Shown here one piece after another: positions 53,115 through 54,743 of a stretch of DNA of 54,743 nt. The notes below the pieces were generated by a model, which had not been told where the DNA came from, did not search any database, and saw nothing but the letters and a program-made list of their open reading frames with translations. Source of the stretch: Nitrosomonas communis. GTDB lineage: Bacteria; Pseudomonadota; Gammaproteobacteria; Burkholderiales; Nitrosomonadaceae. Made by a program: the position numbers and the translations under genes. Each line of letters opens with the position of its first letter. The stretch's first letter is position 1. The DNA is taken from the NCBI RefSeq assembly GCF_024102715.1, contig NZ_JAGFJM010000049.1, positions 1 to 54,743 of the forward strand. Reading direction: 5' to 3'.

Positions 53115-54743
53115 ATGATCCATGATACCCCTTTTCCCGCTTTGACTTCTGCTAGAGCTGTTATCAACCGCGCCTATCTTTACGATGAAATCAGGCAACT
53201 CGATACTTTGCTTGCCTTCACCAAACTCAGCGAGCGCGAACAGGCGCAGGTGGAAGCACTGGCGCGGCAGTTGGTGAACACAGTGCGCAAAGCGGTGTGG
53301 GCGCGCGGCGGAATCGATGTTTTGTTGCATGAGTATGATCTCAGTACCGAGGAAGGTATAGTGCTGATGTGCTTGGCTGAAGCGCTGCTACGCATTCCCG
53401 ATGCCGCCACCGCTGACCGGCTGATTCAAGATAAACTCTCTGGCGCCGAATGGGACCGCCATCTCGGCCATAGCGCTTCATTTTTTGTCAATGCTTCCAC
53501 CTGGGGATTGTTGTTGACCGGAAAGCTGGTCAAACTCGAAACATCGTCATCGCTGTTTAATCGCCTCATTAGCCGCAGTGGCGAGCCGGTGATTCGCCTG
53601 GCAATCAAGCAGGCGATGCGTCTCATCGGCCATCAGTTTGTTATGGGCAACACTCTTGACGAGGCGTTAACGCGCGGCAGGAAGGATGAAAATAGACATT
53701 ATCGTTATTCCTTCGACATGCTTGGCGAGGCGGCGCTCACCGCTGCCGACGCAGAGCGCTATTTCGCTGCTTATCATCATGCCATCGCCACACTTGGCAA
53801 AGAGGCCGGAGAGGGCGATCTGTTTGATCATCCCGGTATTTCGGTGAAACTCTCCGCGCTCCATCCGCGGTATGAGTACACTCAGCGGCAGCGCGTGCTC
53901 GATGAGCTGTCCCCGCGCTTGCTGGCGCTGGCGCTGGCGGCCAAGGCTGCCAATCTCAGCATGACCATTGATGCTGAAGAAGCGGAGCGGCTTGATCTCT
54001 CGCTCGATCTGTTTGCAAGCGTATTTTGTAACGACGAGCTTACGGGCTGGAACGGTTTCGGCCTGGCAGTGCAGGCTTACCAGAAACGGGCCGTTCATGT
54101 GATCGACTGGCTGGCACAATTGGCTAGTCAGTGCAAACGCCAGATTCCAGTTCGCCTGGTCAAGGGAGCCTACTGGGATAGCGAGATCAAACTGGCTCAG
54201 GAGCGCGGTCTCGACGGCTATCCGGTATTTACTCATAAAGCGGCGACCGATGTTTCTTACCTCGCCTGCGCCCACCGCCTCCTCGGCAGCGGGGATCTTT
54301 TTTATCCCCAGGTTGTCACCCATAATGCCCGTACTTTTGCCACTCTTATCGTCATGGCCGGGTCGCGCCCCTTCGAGTTTCAGCGTCTGCATGGCATGGG
54401 CGAAGCACTCTATAGCGCCGTGTTCGATGGGCATCCGCAATTCAACTGCCGTGTCTACGCCCCAGTCGGCAACTATCAGGAATTGCTTCCTTACTTGGTG
54501 CGGCGATTGCTGGAGAATGGCGCCAACAGCTCTTTCGTTAATCAGATTGCAAATGAACAAATCTCTGTTGATGAGATCATTGCCGATCCTGTCAAAGAGC
54601 TTGAGCATCGTCCAGTACACATTCCTATGCCACGTTACCTTTATGGTCAAGAGCGGCTCAACTCAAAGGGTATCAACCTTGCTGACACCGAGGCGCAAAA
54701 ATATCTCAGCGAGGTGCTGGAAGCGGCATGCCAGCAATGCTGG
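53115..54743 (+). CDS. putA: Bifunctional proline dehydrogenase / P5C dehydrogenase PutA (3' part outside window)
   Basis: 543 codons are present, all of the proline dehydrogenase part. ATG 53115 follows GGAGG (53101-53105). The protein starts directly in the arm region (MIHDTPFPALTSARAVINRA); the N-terminal ribbon-helix-helix DNA-binding domain of the E. coli autoregulatory PutA is absent. Barrel motifs are present: SFDMLGEAALT, ISVKLSALHPRYE, SMTIDAEEAERLDLSLDLF, VRLVKGAYWDSEIK, YPVFTHKAATDVSYLAC, FQRLHGMGEALY and VYAPVGNYQELLPYLVRRLL. The FAD-linked domain oxidises proline to P5C; the P5C dehydrogenase domain should follow beyond the edge. Confidence 0.95.
   Translation, partial: MIHDTPFPALTSARAVINRAYLYDEIRQLDTLLAFTKLSEREQAQVEALARQLVNTVRKAVWARGGIDVLLHEYDLSTEEGIVLMCLAEALLRIPDAATADRLIQDKLSGAEWDRHLGHSASFFVNASTWGLLLTGKLVKLETSSSLFNRLISRSGEPVIRLAIKQAMRLIGHQFVMGNTLDEALTRGRKDENRHYRYSFDMLGEAALTAADAERYFAAYHHAIATLGKEAGEGDLFDHPGISVKLSALHPRYEYTQRQRVLDELSPRLLALALAAKAANLSMTIDAEEAERLDLSLDLFASVFCNDELTGWNGFGLAVQAYQKRAVHVIDWLAQLASQCKRQIPVRLVKGAYWDSEIKLAQERGLDGYPVFTHKAATDVSYLACAHRLLGSGDLFYPQVVTHNARTFATLIVMAGSRPFEFQRLHGMGEALYSAVFDGHPQFNCRVYAPVGNYQELLPYLVRRLLENGANSSFVNQIANEQISVDEIIADPVKELEHRPVHIPMPRYLYGQERLNSKGINLADTEAQKYLSEVLEAACQQCW

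Noticed and set aside
53667-54650. 327-residue minus-strand open frame
   Set aside because: It lies wholly opposite putA, whose protein sequence is well conserved; the reverse frame has no recognisable domain and is a shadow.

Overview
The window looks like a chromosomal piece of a betaproteobacterium, most likely an ammonia oxidiser of the Nitrosomonas group. This is inferred from gene content, not from a marker gene: a cytochrome-type NO reductase (norCB), the betaproteobacterial trio sigma factor / DUF3619 / DUF3106, a cyanophycin cluster with its dedicated ABC transporter and DUF1854 partner, and many c-type cytochromes. No rRNA, tRNA, CRISPR array or complete insertion sequence was seen.

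Layout. 1-1735: norB (cut by the left edge) and norC on the minus strand. 2219-3619: secreted PhoX-type phosphatase. 3740-6051: a ParA ATPase overlapping a CHAD-domain protein. 6273-7949: an enlarged YeiH-type exporter. 8368-10748: Hsp20 and a second-type GroEL broken by one base. 10777-16303: Pho box, then pstS-pstC-pstA-pstB-phoU. 16404-17710: a frameshifted polysaccharide flippase. 18033-19607: a phosphate-selective porin with its own Pho-box candidate. 19960-20769: EcsC-family protein.

20965-27821 is the most unusual part. A calcium-type P-ATPase with an N-terminal HMA-like domain overlaps a strongly divergent S-adenosylmethionine synthetase paralogue. Facing them is a minus-strand set of three small genes: an HMA-like protein, a DUF5132 protein and a second HMA-like protein. 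An MgtE-like Mg2+ transporter without its N domain lies behind these. The ATPase N-terminus and the two small HMA-like proteins share one signature (PGR-x-R, then TGSV and a Tyr), so the whole set is probably one cation-transport system. This is my main candidate for an undescribed system.

27944-28793 is an acyltransferase pseudogene with several frameshifts, carrying a 101-bp MITE flanked by TTA. 28904-33039 is a regulated respiratory module: two multihaem cytochromes c read leftwards from a near-consensus sigma-54 promoter, a perfect 13-bp inverted repeat about 100 bp upstream, and a divergent sigma-54 activator whose gene begins beside that repeat. 33176-34493 encodes a sigma factor (apparently with a CTG start), DUF3619 and DUF3106 in overlapping order.

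34666-42462 is the cyanophycin locus: ABC exporter-like protein, DUF1854 protein, a short CphA paralogue lacking the last Mur-ligase domain, and full-length CphA. 42653-46553 holds housekeeping genes (dcd, Mrp/ApbC, metG). 46705-50552 holds an SGNH hydrolase-like protein, a CPBP-type membrane protease and a membrane diguanylate cyclase. 50792-54743 holds a large FAD amine-oxidase-like protein followed by putA, which runs off the right edge.

Phosphate is a recurring theme (PhoX, CHAD, Pst/PhoU, porin), as are nitrogen storage and use (cyanophycin, PutA) and redox respiration (Nor, cytochromes).
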